Made by a program: the position numbers and the translations under genes. DNA of 41,064 nucleotides from Clostridiales bacterium UBA2432 (GTDB lineage Bacteria > Bacillota > Clostridia > Lachnospirales > Vallitaleaceae), in the NCBI GenBank assembly GCA_002342805.1, contig DDQW01000023.1, positions 3,780 through 44,843 on the forward strand. Direction: 5' to 3'. Positions 1-8,932 of the stretch are shown here, one piece after another; positions within the stretch are counted from its first letter, which is position 1; each line of letters opens with the position of its first letter. Below the pieces are notes generated by a model. It was given only the letters and a program-made list of their open reading frames with translations. It made no database searches and was not told the DNA's origin.

Positions 1-788
1 CTGTTTTAGCTGAAAAGACCTTGACGGCAAGCCAGCCTTCAGTTTTACACTATTGGCTTGGAGCGGTAGCTTTCACCTTTCAAATATATTTTGATTTTTC
101 CGGATATAGTGATATGGCTATTGGATTAGGAAAAATGTTTGGGTTTCATTTTCCTGAAAATTTTAATTATCCATATATGGCCAAAAGTATTACAGACTTT
201 TGGCGGCGATGGCATATGTCCTTGGGACAGTGGTTTCGAGACTACGTATATATTCCCCTTGGAGGAAACCGAGTCGGTAAGACAAGATGGTTTTTGAATA
301 TTTTTATCGTGTGGTTTTTAACAGGACTTTGGCATGGTGCGAGCTGGAATTACGTCCTGTGGGGCATTCTATTTGGAAGTTTGCTGATTCTAGAAAAGTA
401 CGGTGGGTTGACCTGGCTAAAAAAAATACCGGTGTTTTTCCAACATGTTTATGTGCTGTGCATTGTTCTATTCAGTTTTGTAATATTTAAATATGAATCG
501 ATGCAGGCCATGATGGAAATTTTTAAGGGTATGTTTGGCCGATTAGATATACCTATAGTGAGTCGTGAAAGCTTAATCGATTTAGAACAATATATAGTGA
601 CGTTTATTATTGCGGCAATTGGAGCAACTTCGTGGCCAAAAACTAGGTTTGTAAAGTTGCAAAACAATCATGTAATACAAAAAGTGTATCGTCCAATGAC
701 GGCAATTTCACTTTTAATACTAATGCTGATGACGACAGGATACTTGGTGGATGGGTCATTTAATCCATTCTTGTATTTTAGGTTTTAA
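1..788 (+). CDS. MBOAT-family membrane O-acyltransferase (AlgI-like), 5'-partial
   Basis: The reading frame is open from the left edge (first full codon at 3), so only the C-terminal ~262 residues are present. The visible part has several hydrophobic segments and the MBOAT signatures: a DFSGYSDMAIG stretch, a TDFWRRWHMSLG loop, and GLWHGASWNY, which carries the histidine known to be catalytic in AlgI-type enzymes. These proteins move acetyl groups across the membrane onto an exported polysaccharide. The stop codon overlaps the start of the next gene by one base, so the two are translationally coupled. That partner is a DHHW/SGNH protein, the usual companion in alginate-like acetylation systems. 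The acceptor polymer cannot be told from this window. Confidence 0.9.
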   Translation, partial: VLAEKTLTASQPSVLHYWLGAVAFTFQIYFDFSGYSDMAIGLGKMFGFHFPENFNYPYMAKSITDFWRRWHMSLGQWFRDYVYIPLGGNRVGKTRWFLNIFIVWFLTGLWHGASWNYVLWGILFGSLLILEKYGGLTWLKKIPVFFQHVYVLCIVLFSFVIFKYESMQAMMEIFKGMFGRLDIPIVSRESLIDLEQYIVTFIIAAIGATSWPKTRFVKLQNNHVIQKVYRPMTAISLLILMLMTTGYLVDGSFNPFLYFRF

Positions 789-1870
789 TGATGAAAAAAA
801 TATATGCAATAGGTTTTAATGTATTGCTTGCATTCATTTTAGTTGCTCAGTTAGTGACGCCAGTTGCAAGCATATCACAATCTGAAAGAAGGCCATTACA
901 ACAACTCCCGAAATTTTCATTGGAGGAGCTAGTAGATGGTATATATATGAAGGAATTTGAAAAATATGCTTTGGATCAAATGCCATTTCGTGATATGTTT
1001 CGAGGTCTTAAGGCATGGACAGAGAGGCGAATTTTTCTTAAAAAGTTAGTTAATGGTTTATGGATTGAAGACGACTATTTATTAAAAACATATGATGCGC
1101 CAACGGAACAAGAGATAGTTGCATTTGTAAAATATATAGAAGGAATTCGCGAGCAATATTTTTCGGAAAACGCAACCTACATAACGATGATCCCGGATAA
1201 AAGTTATTATAGTTCGGACAAATATTGGGCAAAAACAGAGACACAAATTAAACAGTGGATACAAGAACAACTTACAGAGATAGCATATATCGACATACAC
1301 TCCATTCTTGAATTGTCAGACTACTATTTTACAGATACGCATTGGAAACAAGAAAATTTATTTAAACTTGTCAATTACTTGGCAACACAGTTGGACACAA
1401 TGGAAACCATTAACAAAGAAAAATGGATAGAAAAAGAATTTGACAATTATACTGGTGTCTATGGTGGGCAATGGGCGTTGCCGGTTGAACCGGAGATGTT
1501 AAAATATATGTCACATGAATGCTTTGATAATATAAGGATAATTAACTATCAAGAACAAGAACTTATGGGACAGGTATATGATGAAGAAAAACTATTTGGA
1601 TGGGATGGATATGAAGTGTTTTTGTCAGGAGGCTCACCCTTGATTCAAATTCATAATCCTGAAAAAGACAAAGAGCTGGTTATCTTTGGCGATAGCTTTA
1701 GTAGTAGCCTAGTGCCTTTGCTCATTCCTCAATATGGAAAAATCACACTCATTGATACGCGTTATTTACCAAAAGAGTATATTGGAGATTACGTTGAATT
1801 CACTGGCGAGGAAGACGTATTATTCATGTATAGTAGCTTAATTCTAAGCAATTCTCAGACATTGAGATAA
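788..1870 (+). CDS. DHHW/SGNH-family protein, extracytoplasmic acetylation partner
   Basis: The 360-residue protein has an N-terminal hydrophobic segment (about residues 5-29) that would anchor or export it, followed by an extracytoplasmic domain. Two signatures identify the family: FTDTHWKQ near residue 180, the DHHW-type motif with its Asp and His, and IFGDSFSSS near residue 300, an SGNH-type nucleophile block. In AlgI/AlgJ/AlgX-like systems such proteins complete acetyl transfer onto the polymer outside the membrane. ATG 788 overlaps the stop of the acyltransferase by one base. A second ATG follows immediately at 791, so the exact first residue is uncertain. The repeat NPE-1 begins about 15 bp after the stop and may end the transcript. 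Confidence 0.85.
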   Translation: MMKKIYAIGFNVLLAFILVAQLVTPVASISQSERRPLQQLPKFSLEELVDGIYMKEFEKYALDQMPFRDMFRGLKAWTERRIFLKKLVNGLWIEDDYLLKTYDAPTEQEIVAFVKYIEGIREQYFSENATYITMIPDKSYYSSDKYWAKTETQIKQWIQEQLTEIAYIDIHSILELSDYYFTDTHWKQENLFKLVNYLATQLDTMETINKEKWIEKEFDNYTGVYGGQWALPVEPEMLKYMSHECFDNIRIINYQEQELMGQVYDEEKLFGWDGYEVFLSGGSPLIQIHNPEKDKELVIFGDSFSSSLVPLLIPQYGKITLIDTRYLPKEYIGDYVEFTGEEDVLFMYSSLILSNSQTLR

Positions 1871-1884
1871 GATAAGTGTTAATT

Positions 1885-2072
1885 TATGCCAAAGTATAAA
1901 ATATTTGCCAACGTATTTCATCGTGGGATTCTAGCCTTGCTTCTGAAAGGGAAAAAACGGATTCCAAACTCGCTGTCGCTCAGACAGAGGAATCCTTTTC
2001 TTTTTTCCCTTCCCTCAGCAAGGAAGAATCCCATCGATTCATACAAAAGCGCATATTTTACACTCAGGCATC
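1885..2072 (+). repeat. NPE-1, nested palindromic element, forward orientation
   Basis: A ~188-bp nested inverted repeat. The outermost arms (TGCC...TAAAATAT at 1887 and ATATTTTA...GGCA ending 2070) pair, then GGGATTCT..CCTTGCT with AGCAAGG..AGAATCCC, then GAAAGGGAAAAAA with TTTTTTCCCTTC, and finally the apex GGATTCC/GGAATCC around the conserved AAACTCGCTGTCGCTCAGAC loop. It begins 14 bp after the DHHW stop. The inner stem plus T-run could end transcription. The family has 14 copies in this window. Confidence 0.9.
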
Positions 2073-2104
2073 ACATTAGATATATCTTATTTTATATTTT
2101 TTGA

Positions 2105-2291
2105 ATGCGTGTGGGTCAACAATGAGTTTTTGGTATAAGTATTAGAGTTTCTTCGTGAAAAGAAAGGCGTATGCAAGTTAAGGATTCCTCTGTTTGAGCG
2201 CAAGCGAGTTTGGAATCCGTTGCATACGCCTTTCTTAAACGAATAGAAACTCAATACGCAATACCTTAACAAATTGTTGACCCACACGCAT
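2105..2291 (-). repeat. NPE-2, nested palindromic element, reverse orientation
   Basis: 187 bp with perfect 19-bp terminal arms (ATGCGTGTGGGTCAACAAT and its complement), an inner stem GAAAGGCGTATGCAA/TTGCATACGCCTTTC, and the family apex in reverse. Its outer arms share no obvious sequence with the other copies although apex and size match, so the outer stem was replaced as a pair. It forms a convergent pair with NPE-1, 32 bp away. Confidence 0.9.
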
Positions 2292-2304
2292 AGTAAAAAA
2301 GAGT

Positions 2305-2394
2305 AAAAAAAAGAGCACCTAAGCTCGGAGCCAGGTGCTATTGTAAAGGATGAGGGGGAGAGTATTTAATATGTAAGAGGTAACTATTTCTTAC
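2305..2394 (-). ncRNA. Candidate small RNA, copy A
   Basis: Read on the minus strand this is a compact RNA gene: a promoter (TTGTGG, 17 bp, TATAAT), a short 5' hairpin (GTAAGA with TCTTAC), an unpaired A/U- and C-rich linker containing CTCTCCCCCTCATCC, and a terminator hairpin (AGCACCT/AGGTGCT at 2333-2339 and 2314-2320) followed by C and eight T. Predicted length is about 90 nt. No start codon follows a ribosome site. Copies B and C preserve the RNA body almost perfectly while their flanks drift. The C-rich linker could pair with Shine-Dalgarno sequences, as in RsaE/RoxS-type regulators; that role is inferred. Confidence 0.72.
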
Positions 2395-2398
2395 AGTT

Positions 2399-2427
2399 AT
2401 TATAATACAGTAAAAATATGTCCACAA
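2399..2427 (-). promoter_or_regulatory. Sigma-A promoter of sRNA copy A
   Basis: On the minus strand TTGTGG (2427-2422) is separated by exactly 17 bp from a perfect TATAAT (2404-2399). The predicted start is about 5 nt further on, at the base of the 5' hairpin. Confidence 0.7.
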
Positions 2428-2450
2428 TATGCAAGAAGTATGAAGGAATT

Positions 2451-2513
2451 GTTAATTTATGTCTGAGTATAAAATATTCGCCGACGTATTTCATCGTGGT
2501 ATTCTAACCATGC
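2451..2513 (+). repeat. NPE remnant: 5' arm of a forward element
   Basis: This stretch matches 1878-1942 of NPE-1 closely (shared blocks include AATTTATG, TATAAAATATT, ACGTATTTCATCGTGG and ATTCTA), including the seven bases before the element. It then diverges with no apex. The matching 3' arm appears only at 2756-2786, beyond NPE-3, so the original copy has been split or rearranged. Confidence 0.7.
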
Positions 2514-2555
2514 TCATTCTTAGCTCTTAAATTTACTTACGATTATGAAATAGAA

Positions 2556-2731
2556 GAAGCGTGCCTGAGCACAAAATATGAACTTTCGCATAAGCCTAGT
2601 GGTTCAAGGTGAAAGAAAAAGTGGCTGCAAAACAAGGATTCCTCTGTTTGAGCGTCAGCGAGTTTGGAATCCGTTGCAACCGCTTTTAATAAACCATAGA
2701 ACCACTTAGCGAAAAGCGACGGAGAATATTT
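2556..2731 (-). repeat. NPE-3, reverse orientation, 3' arm eroded
   Basis: It begins with GAAGCGTGCCTGAGCACAAA like NPE-4, has middle stem GTGGTTC/GAACCAC, inner stem AAAAGTGGCTGCAA/TTGCAACCGCTTTT and the apex in reverse. The terminal 3' arm stops matching after ATATTTT (about 2731), so the outermost pairing is lost. The block with its 5' flank (from 2520) is repeated 270 bp downstream around NPE-4. Confidence 0.85.
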
Positions 2732-2755
2732 TATATGTAGCCATTATATTTCGCT

Positions 2756-2786
2756 CCCATCAGCAAGGAAGAATCCCATCGATTCA
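2756..2786 (+). repeat. NPE remnant: 3' arm of a forward element
   Basis: The CAGCAAGGAAGAATCCCATC block and its surroundings copy the 3' middle arm of NPE-1 (near 2012-2041) with no accompanying apex. With 2451-2513 it looks like the two halves of one forward element separated by the NPE-3 block. Confidence 0.65.
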
Positions 2787-2826
2787 CCCTTAGCTCTTAA
2801 ATTTATTTGCGATTGTGATATATAGA

Positions 2827-3021
2827 GAAGCGTGCCTGAGCACAAAATATGAACTTTCGCATAAATCTTAGTGGTTCTTAGTTGGCAATGGGGCGAAAAA
2901 AAGAAGAGGATTCCTCTGTTTGAGCATAGCGAGTTTGGAATCCGTTTTTTTTGCGCCAGCGCCAACACTAGAACCACAAGATGAAAAGCGACGGAGAATA
3001 TTTTGTGCTCAGGCACGCTTC
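2827..3021 (-). repeat. NPE-4, reverse orientation, perfect 24-bp terminal arms
   Basis: 195 bp; the terminal 24 bases at 2827-2850 are the exact reverse complement of 2998-3021. Inside are GGTTCT/AGAACC, GTTGGC/GCCAAC and a GCGAAAAAAA/TTTTTTTTGCGC stem around the apex. The apex loop is one base shorter than in most copies. It ends about 80 bp upstream of the sensor kinase promoter. Confidence 0.9.
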
Positions 3022-3102
3022 CCCCTATTACAATAGTAAAAATTTTAACCTTTACAGTAAAAATAGTAACCCTACTTTTCACAAACCCATATCCATTTAT
3101 AG

Positions 3103-3108
3103 TATAAT
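3103..3108 (+). promoter_or_regulatory. Putative -10 box of the kinase/regulator operon
   Basis: A perfect TATAAT lies 30 bp before the kinase ATG. The -35 region at the right spacing (CACAAA) is poor, so the promoter may be weak or activator-dependent. Confidence 0.5.
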
Positions 3109-3138
3109 AGAAGTATTATATTAGATAGTGGTGATAGA

Positions 3139-4926
3139 ATGAAAACATTAATGACTCGAATGAAACAGATGAAAATACGTACAAAAATTATTGCACTTTA
3201 TATAACGCTTTTAATGGTAACTTTTATTATTGGCATTACGATTATCTACGCGATTTTTGATCGAAACACAGAACGAGAAGTTGGAGAAGCAGGGTTACAA
3301 ACTGTGAATGTACTCAAAGGAAATCTAGATTTGATTTTTGAGAATATTACTCAGTTTTCCAACATGATCTATTTTGATAAAGATATTCAGCAAAGTTTAA
3401 AGTCTATTGAAGGCAGTAATATTTCGTCATCCACATTACAGACGGTCCAAAGTAGTTTGTCAAACATGATTTTATCGGGAGAATATATTTCCAGTGTTAT
3501 TCTCATAGATTCTTATAATAGTCATTATAAATCCTATAAAGTCGGTCCTATAGCAGTCAATACAGAGGACTATAAAAAAACGCGGTGGTTTAAACAGATG
3601 CAAGAGGCCAACGGGGATGGATTTTTTGTGCATAGAAGTGAGAATATAGTTCAGTACACAAGTCGTCCAAACGTGAATTATATTACTTACATACGTGAAG
3701 TTGGCGACATGAATACCTACGATTATCTAGCGACATTGTTGATTCTTATTGATGAATCCGTTATTCAAAAATACTTTGAAGAAGTTTCGGAAGATGCTAA
3801 TTCGAGCTTTTGTATTGTGAATTCAGAAGGTGACTTTATTATTTCGCCAAGACAGAATCGGGAAGCACTGTATGAGGCCATACAGGAGAGATTAGAGGGA
3901 GATGCCTCCTATGAACCTATCCAATTTATGGGAAATGATGCTATGTTTATTCAAAAAGATTTAGGCATTAATGATTGGAAAATTATTAGTGTTATGACCA
4001 TGAATAGTAAAAATATTATGCAAAACACCTATCAATCAACAATTATAGCTTTTCTAGCCTTTAATTCTGTTATTATTGCCATTAGTGCCATTGCGCTGAC
4101 ACGACTGATTTTTAAACCATTAACGAAGATACAGACACATATGCAAGGAGTAGAACGCGGAGAATTTGTGCCTATGGCAATTGAAGCCGGATATGATAAT
4201 GAGATTGTTTCATTAAAACGCGTTAATAATCATATGATTCATTCCATACAAAAATTCATTGAAAGAATTAAAGTTGAAGAAAAAATCATCGCAAAAAATG
4301 AGTTGGATCTAATTTTTGCTCAGATTAATCCCCATTTTTTATATAACACCTTAGATGCAGCATCCGCTCTAGCGCTCATTGAGGACAATAAAAATTGCTT
4401 TAAGCTGATTCAAGCCTTAGGTGATTTTTATCGAAATAGCTTAAATAGCGGAAAAGACCTTGTCACCGTTGACGATGAAATCATGAGTGTCAAAAATTAT
4501 ATGACCATTTTAAATATTCGATACGATAATCGAATCAAGATGCACTATGATATAGAAGAAGAAATGGCTCAGCTAAAGATGTTGAAACTCATTTTGCAAC
4601 CGGTCATTGAAAACGCTGTCTATCATGGTATAAAAAAGCGGGAAGGCCAAGGAAATATATACATCAAAGGATATATTGATGAAGATGAGATGATCTTTAT
4701 TGTCAATGATGATGGGGCCGGAATGAGTGAAGGTCGGATTGTTGAGGTGCTTGAAGGAAAGACCCGAGTGGATAAATCCGGCTTTGGCTTATATAGTTTA
4801 ATTCAACGGATTTCGATTTACTATGGTATTGAATCTCCGGTTACTGTCAATAGCGAAATCGGACAAGGGACTGAGATTACAATACGCATCAAACGGATAG
4901 AAGGAGTTGATCGCCATGTCAATTAA
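3139..4926 (+). CDS. Sensor histidine kinase, YesM/LytS-like (His_kinase + HATPase_c)
   Basis: 595 residues. A first membrane segment (about 16-40) and a second (about 296-316) flank a ~250-residue extracytoplasmic sensor domain; a HAMP-like linker follows. The His_kinase box contains NPHFLYNTLD with the phospho-acceptor at His399, and the C-terminal ATPase carries N-box (ENAVYHG) and G-box (DDGAGM, GFGLYS) motifs. Kinases of this type pair with AraC-type response regulators and control sugar uptake genes; the next gene is exactly such a regulator and overlaps it by 11 bp. An ABC importer follows, so the likely signal is a carbohydrate or its binding protein, but the ligand is not evident. 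Confidence 0.93.
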   Translation: MKTLMTRMKQMKIRTKIIALYITLLMVTFIIGITIIYAIFDRNTEREVGEAGLQTVNVLKGNLDLIFENITQFSNMIYFDKDIQQSLKSIEGSNISSSTLQTVQSSLSNMILSGEYISSVILIDSYNSHYKSYKVGPIAVNTEDYKKTRWFKQMQEANGDGFFVHRSENIVQYTSRPNVNYITYIREVGDMNTYDYLATLLILIDESVIQKYFEEVSEDANSSFCIVNSEGDFIISPRQNREALYEAIQERLEGDASYEPIQFMGNDAMFIQKDLGINDWKIISVMTMNSKNIMQNTYQSTIIAFLAFNSVIIAISAIALTRLIFKPLTKIQTHMQGVERGEFVPMAIEAGYDNEIVSLKRVNNHMIHSIQKFIERIKVEEKIIAKNELDLIFAQINPHFLYNTLDAASALALIEDNKNCFKLIQALGDFYRNSLNSGKDLVTVDDEIMSVKNYMTILNIRYDNRIKMHYDIEEEMAQLKMLKLILQPVIENAVYHGIKKREGQGNIYIKGYIDEDEMIFIVNDDGAGMSEGRIVEVLEGKTRVDKSGFGLYSLIQRISIYYGIESPVTVNSEIGQGTEITIRIKRIEGVDRHVN

Positions 4927-6496
4927 GGTATTGATTGTTGATGATGAAAAACTGGAACGTGTTTTGATAAAAAAAGGGTTTGCATGGGAAGAGCATGGGT
5001 TTGAAGTCATTGGTGAAGCCCAGTCCGGAGCAGAAGCGCTTGCTTTTATGACGAGCAATCGTCCGGATATTGTGTTGACTGATATTAACATGCCCAATAT
5101 CGATGGATTGGAGTTTATTGAGAAGGCAAAAGACGAATTTGGTCACTATCAGACGAAATATGTGATTATCACGGGATATCGGGATTTTGAATATGCCCAA
5201 AAAGCTCTCCGGTTAGGAGTTGAAGATTTTTTGCTCAAGCCAATTAACATTCAAAATATCAACGAAGTGATGTTGAAACTAAAAGAAAAAATGGAATCCG
5301 ATGCCCTAGAAATACAGAAAATTCATCAACTCAAAGAATCAGCAGATAAGAATAAACTCATATTAAGGGAAAGTTTTTTACAACGCCTAGTGGAAAATCA
5401 TATATCTAAACCGGAGGCCATCAGTAAATTGCAAACATATGGATATGAAGAACTTCAAAAGCAAAGTGTCTGCTGCAATATTCAATTGGATCAAGGTATG
5501 GATGAAAATGTAAGAAAAGAGTATAACCTTAAGGTTCTTGATATCCTAGATGCAATGCAAATCGGCTTTGACGTTGCCTTTATTCACTATCTAGGCAATA
5601 CAATCGTCTATTTTTCGAGCGTCAATTATGATGCAATCATTCAAGCTATGAATATGGTGAAAGATAAAGTAAGTCATCTCTTGTCAATGAATGTCAGTAT
5701 TGGAATTAGCCAAGTATGCACAGATTATGAAGGCATCCATCAAGCATATCAGGAAGCGGAAAAAGCCTTGAATGCGCGGATGATGCTAGATGAAGATCGG
5801 TGCGTGCTTTATAAAGATTACTTAGACTGCAAGCAGACCGTGAACTTGGCTGATATGGATTGGGAAGATTTCATTTTTTCGGTACAAAACGGATTGGAAC
5901 AACAGGTGGATACTTTTGTAGACACTTATATTACGGAAATTCGAAACTCCGGTAACATGGATTTGCAATGGCTAAAATTTATGACCATTAATATATTGAC
6001 AAAGGCAGAATCCGTGCTTCATAAGCAAGGAAAATCTTTATCCAGCCTCAAAGAACTGAAGCGATTTGATGAAGATGTTGATGAAATTGCATCCATTGAT
6101 GAAATGGAAGGAGTTATTCGTCAAACTCTTCAGATTATTATGGAATTCAACAAAAATCGAACACCAAAAAAAGGAAAACATGTTATTGAACAAGCGCTTG
6201 AGGTTATTGATGCCCATATTTTTGATCCGGAGATGAGCTTATCCTTCGTGGCATCAAAAATCTTTGTCAATGATTCCTATTTAAGTCGCGTGTTCAAACA
6301 GGAGACAGGGCAGGCCTTAACGGCTTATGTGATGAAAAAGCGTATTGATGAAAGTATTCGTTTGCTCAATACGACGAATTTAAAAGTCTATGAAATTGCC
6401 GAACACATAGGGATTAGCAATGCCCATTATTTTAGTATTTGCTTCAAAAAGCAGATGGGAATGACCATAAAACAGTATAAAGAATCAAGAGAGTAA
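4916..6496 (+). CDS. Response regulator with AraC-type DNA-binding domain, YesN-like
   Basis: ATG 4916 is preferred over the upstream TTG at 4907 because AAGGAG at 4901-4906 sits 9 bp before it but directly abuts the TTG. The 526-residue product has a receiver domain (about 1-120) with acidic pair D9/D10 and phospho-acceptor D56 in LTDINMPNIDG. A middle region of weak similarity follows, then a C-terminal AraC pair of helix-turn-helices (about 425-526, including FVNDSYLSRVFKQETG and ISNAHYFSICFKK). It overlaps the kinase by 11 bp and most likely activates the binding-protein/permease genes starting at 6606, which have their own sigma-A promoter. Confidence 0.93.
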   Translation: MSIKVLIVDDEKLERVLIKKGFAWEEHGFEVIGEAQSGAEALAFMTSNRPDIVLTDINMPNIDGLEFIEKAKDEFGHYQTKYVIITGYRDFEYAQKALRLGVEDFLLKPINIQNINEVMLKLKEKMESDALEIQKIHQLKESADKNKLILRESFLQRLVENHISKPEAISKLQTYGYEELQKQSVCCNIQLDQGMDENVRKEYNLKVLDILDAMQIGFDVAFIHYLGNTIVYFSSVNYDAIIQAMNMVKDKVSHLLSMNVSIGISQVCTDYEGIHQAYQEAEKALNARMMLDEDRCVLYKDYLDCKQTVNLADMDWEDFIFSVQNGLEQQVDTFVDTYITEIRNSGNMDLQWLKFMTINILTKAESVLHKQGKSLSSLKELKRFDEDVDEIASIDEMEGVIRQTLQIIMEFNKNRTPKKGKHVIEQALEVIDAHIFDPEMSLSFVASKIFVNDSYLSRVFKQETGQALTAYVMKKRIDESIRLLNTTNLKVYEIAEHIGISNAHYFSICFKKQMGMTIKQYKESRE

Positions 6497-6527
6497 AAAT
6501 AATGACCTTTTACCGCAAAATTCTAAA

Positions 6528-6556
6528 TTGAGTTAAAATCCCCTCTATCCTATAAT
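6528..6556 (+). promoter_or_regulatory. Sigma-A promoter of the first ABC importer operon
   Basis: TTGAGT (6528-6533), 17 bp, TATAAT (6551-6556), lying 49 bp before the binding-protein ATG. It separates importer transcription from the kinase/regulator pair. Confidence 0.75.
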
Positions 6557-6605
6557 AAAGACATCAAACAAATAAACTATCAATTATAAAGAAGAGGAGA
6601 TTTAC

Positions 6606-7964
6606 ATGAAACTTAAGAAAATAATTACCTTATTATTAGTTTTAGTTATGATGGTTAGTGTAATAGGATGTGGACAAAATGATGCAGGAACATCAAATGA
6701 CACAGATACATCCGATAATACGTCATCCAGTGAAGGTTCAGCAACAAACGATTCAGAAACATCAGAAGGCGAAGAAGTCGTATTAAATGTATGGCATCAA
6801 TGGTCTAATGATACAAACGAACTTAAGCGACTATATGATGAAGCGGTAGCAGAGTATGAAGCTGATCATCCGAATGTAGTTATAAATACAGAAACACTTG
6901 ATACAGAAGCATACAAAACAAAAATCGCAGCAGAATTTGCCGGAAGCGCTAGTGGAATCGATGTATTCTATTACTGGGGTGCCGGAATGGCTAGAAAACT
7001 TATCAATGCAGATTCACTTTTGCCACTTGATGAATATATAACAGATGAAGTCAGTGAACGTATTTTACCGGGTTCAACAGGTGCTTTTGAATTTAACGGT
7101 CAAACTTATTCCGTACCCATGTTCTCCTGGTATATGACATTATTTGCAAATAAAGCATTGTTTGACCAAGCAGGCGCAGAAATTCCAACAACATATGAAG
7201 AACTTGTAACCGCTTCAGAAAAATTATCAGCACTTGAGGACGTGACACCATTCGCAGCAGGAGCAAAAGATGGTTGGAACGCAGCCTTTATCTATCAAGC
7301 ATTAGCACTTCGCGAAGTTGGCGGAGAAGACGTCAACGCAATGCTTCGTGGAGATGTACCATTTTCAGAAGAAGGTTATCGCCAAGCGGCAGAAAAAGTC
7401 TCAGCATTATATGAAATGGGTACATTTGGTAGAAACCCATTAGAATCCGGTAACGATGATGCCAACAGTGCATTTATCACAGGAAAAGCAGCGATGCGAC
7501 TTATGGGTAGCTGGTTTGCAAACCAAGTATACACAGATACAACAGCAACTATTGATCCGGACCAAGTCGTTGCAGTAAATATACCAGTTGTCGAAGGCAA
7601 AGGAAATCCTTCTGACTATGCCGGTGGATTTATTGAATCTTTCTGGGTAAACAAAGGAACAAGTTATCCTGCAGAAGCAGCAGAATTTGCAATCTATATC
7701 AATGAAAAAATGGGTCAAGCCGCTTATGAAACAGGAACTGGTTTTTCCGGTTGGACAGGCGATTTTGATGAAAGTGCTTTGAATCCATTATTTATTCAAA
7801 TCAAAGAATTATTAAGTGAAGGTGAGACAGGTGTTCTTGCATGGGATACGTCACTTGACTCAGAACCGGCAACGATTCACAATGAGTTAGTACAAACATT
7901 ATTTGCCGATGGATTTGATATCGATGCCTTTATTGAAGAACATGAAAGTGCAATTAATCAATAA
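6606..7964 (+). CDS. ABC sugar importer, solute-binding lipoprotein (family 1)
   Basis: 452 residues with a lipoprotein signal: Lys-rich start, hydrophobic core and a VIGC lipobox whose Cys22 would be lipidated. A Ser/Thr/Asp/Glu-rich spacer (about 24-55) then leads to a two-lobed binding domain starting VVLNVWHQW, typical of the MalE/UgpB-type family. GAAGAGGAGA lies just before the ATG. It is followed by two permease genes, but no ATPase is encoded here, so the importer presumably borrows a shared MsmX-type ATPase. Substrate is probably an oligosaccharide; nothing in the locus names it. Confidence 0.92.
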   Translation: MKLKKIITLLLVLVMMVSVIGCGQNDAGTSNDTDTSDNTSSSEGSATNDSETSEGEEVVLNVWHQWSNDTNELKRLYDEAVAEYEADHPNVVINTETLDTEAYKTKIAAEFAGSASGIDVFYYWGAGMARKLINADSLLPLDEYITDEVSERILPGSTGAFEFNGQTYSVPMFSWYMTLFANKALFDQAGAEIPTTYEELVTASEKLSALEDVTPFAAGAKDGWNAAFIYQALALREVGGEDVNAMLRGDVPFSEEGYRQAAEKVSALYEMGTFGRNPLESGNDDANSAFITGKAAMRLMGSWFANQVYTDTTATIDPDQVVAVNIPVVEGKGNPSDYAGGFIESFWVNKGTSYPAEAAEFAIYINEKMGQAAYETGTGFSGWTGDFDESALNPLFIQIKELLSEGETGVLAWDTSLDSEPATIHNELVQTLFADGFDIDAFIEEHESAINQ

Positions 7965-7973
7965 GTTAACTGC

Positions 7974-8003
7974 GGGGGTTATCGCTTTTCAGTGATAATC
8001 CCC
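7974..8003 (+). promoter_or_regulatory. Intercistronic hairpin after binding-protein gene
   Basis: GGGGTTATC (7975-7983) pairs with GATAATCCCC (7994-8003) with one bulged A and a 10-nt loop. No T-run follows, so this is more likely an mRNA-stabilising or partial-attenuation hairpin than a full terminator. It would favour the binding protein over the permeases. Confidence 0.6.
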
Positions 8004-8028
8004 ATTTATGAATAATGGAGGTTACACA

Positions 8029-8922
8029 ATGGATAGAATTCTTAGTAACAAGTGGTATGTTGCCATATTCGTCTTACCGGCATTACTTATTTTCCTTGCC
8101 TTTGTTATCATACCGATTATAACAACGGGAGTGTATAGTCTGTATGACTATAGTGGCATTGGTGAAAAAACATTTTTAGGCTTTACAAATTATATTGAAC
8201 TATTTACAGAGGATCGTTATTTTCCGGATTCAGTTAAGAACTCATTTATTCTCGTAGCGGCATCTTTATTCATCCAATTACCGATTTCTTTTACGCTAGC
8301 GCTCATATTATCTCGTGGTGTACGAGGAGAAAAAATTTTCAGAACAATCTATTTTGTACCTGTTGTTATTTCCAGCATGGTTATCGGTCAGTTATGGATG
8401 CGAATTTTTAAAAGTGATTATGGACTATTGAATATTCTCATTCGCACAATCAGTGGGAGTGATTTTGAATACGCTTGGTTAGCTCAACCTAAAACAGCCT
8501 TTTATGCAACAGTTGTTCCGGCAGTATGGCAATTTATTGGCTATCATATGCTCATCTTCTATGCAGGGATAAAATCAATACCAACAGATTATTATGAAGC
8601 AGCACAGATTGATGGTGCGTCCAAGTTTAAGACAACAATCAAAATAACAATCCCCTTGCTCTCACCGGTAATTAAGACCTGTACTATATTTGCCCTAACA
8701 GGCGCCTTGCGTTCCTTTGACCTAATCTATGTTATGACAGGTGGAGGTCCCAATCATGCCAGTGAGGTGCCTTCGACATTGATGTATACCAATCTTTTCA
8801 GAAAAGGTTTATATGGATACGGAAGCGCCCAAGCCTTCTTCATCGTTATTGAGTGCTTGTTGTTTAGCTTAATCATAGCCCGAATTTTTAAGCGTTCTGA
8901 AGAAAACGCGTCAATACTATAA
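8029..8922 (+). CDS. ABC sugar importer permease, MalF/UgpA-like
   Basis: The start is placed at ATG 8029, with GGAGG at 8017-8021; the in-frame ATG at 8008 lies before that site and has none of its own. The 297-residue protein has about six membrane segments and the cytoplasmic EAA loop YYEAAQIDGASKFKTT that docks on the ATPase. It follows the binding protein by 64 bp (containing a hairpin) and precedes the second permease by 10 bp. Together they form the channel heterodimer of a carbohydrate uptake (CUT1-like) transporter. Confidence 0.93.
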   Translation: MDRILSNKWYVAIFVLPALLIFLAFVIIPIITTGVYSLYDYSGIGEKTFLGFTNYIELFTEDRYFPDSVKNSFILVAASLFIQLPISFTLALILSRGVRGEKIFRTIYFVPVVISSMVIGQLWMRIFKSDYGLLNILIRTISGSDFEYAWLAQPKTAFYATVVPAVWQFIGYHMLIFYAGIKSIPTDYYEAAQIDGASKFKTTIKITIPLLSPVIKTCTIFALTGALRSFDLIYVMTGGGPNHASEVPSTLMYTNLFRKGLYGYGSAQAFFIVIECLLFSLIIARIFKRSEENASIL

Positions 8923-8932
8923 GGAGGAAATC

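Noticed and set aside
1886..2104. 72-codon plus-strand frame after the DHHW gene
   Set aside because: It lies wholly inside NPE-1, has no ribosome site, and the same apex is translated differently in other copies.
2305..2394. The sRNA unit read on the plus strand as a leader with a GATGAGGGGGAGAG ribosome site
   Set aside because: No start codon and open frame follow at a useful distance in any copy, while the minus strand shows promoter, hairpin and terminator in correct order.
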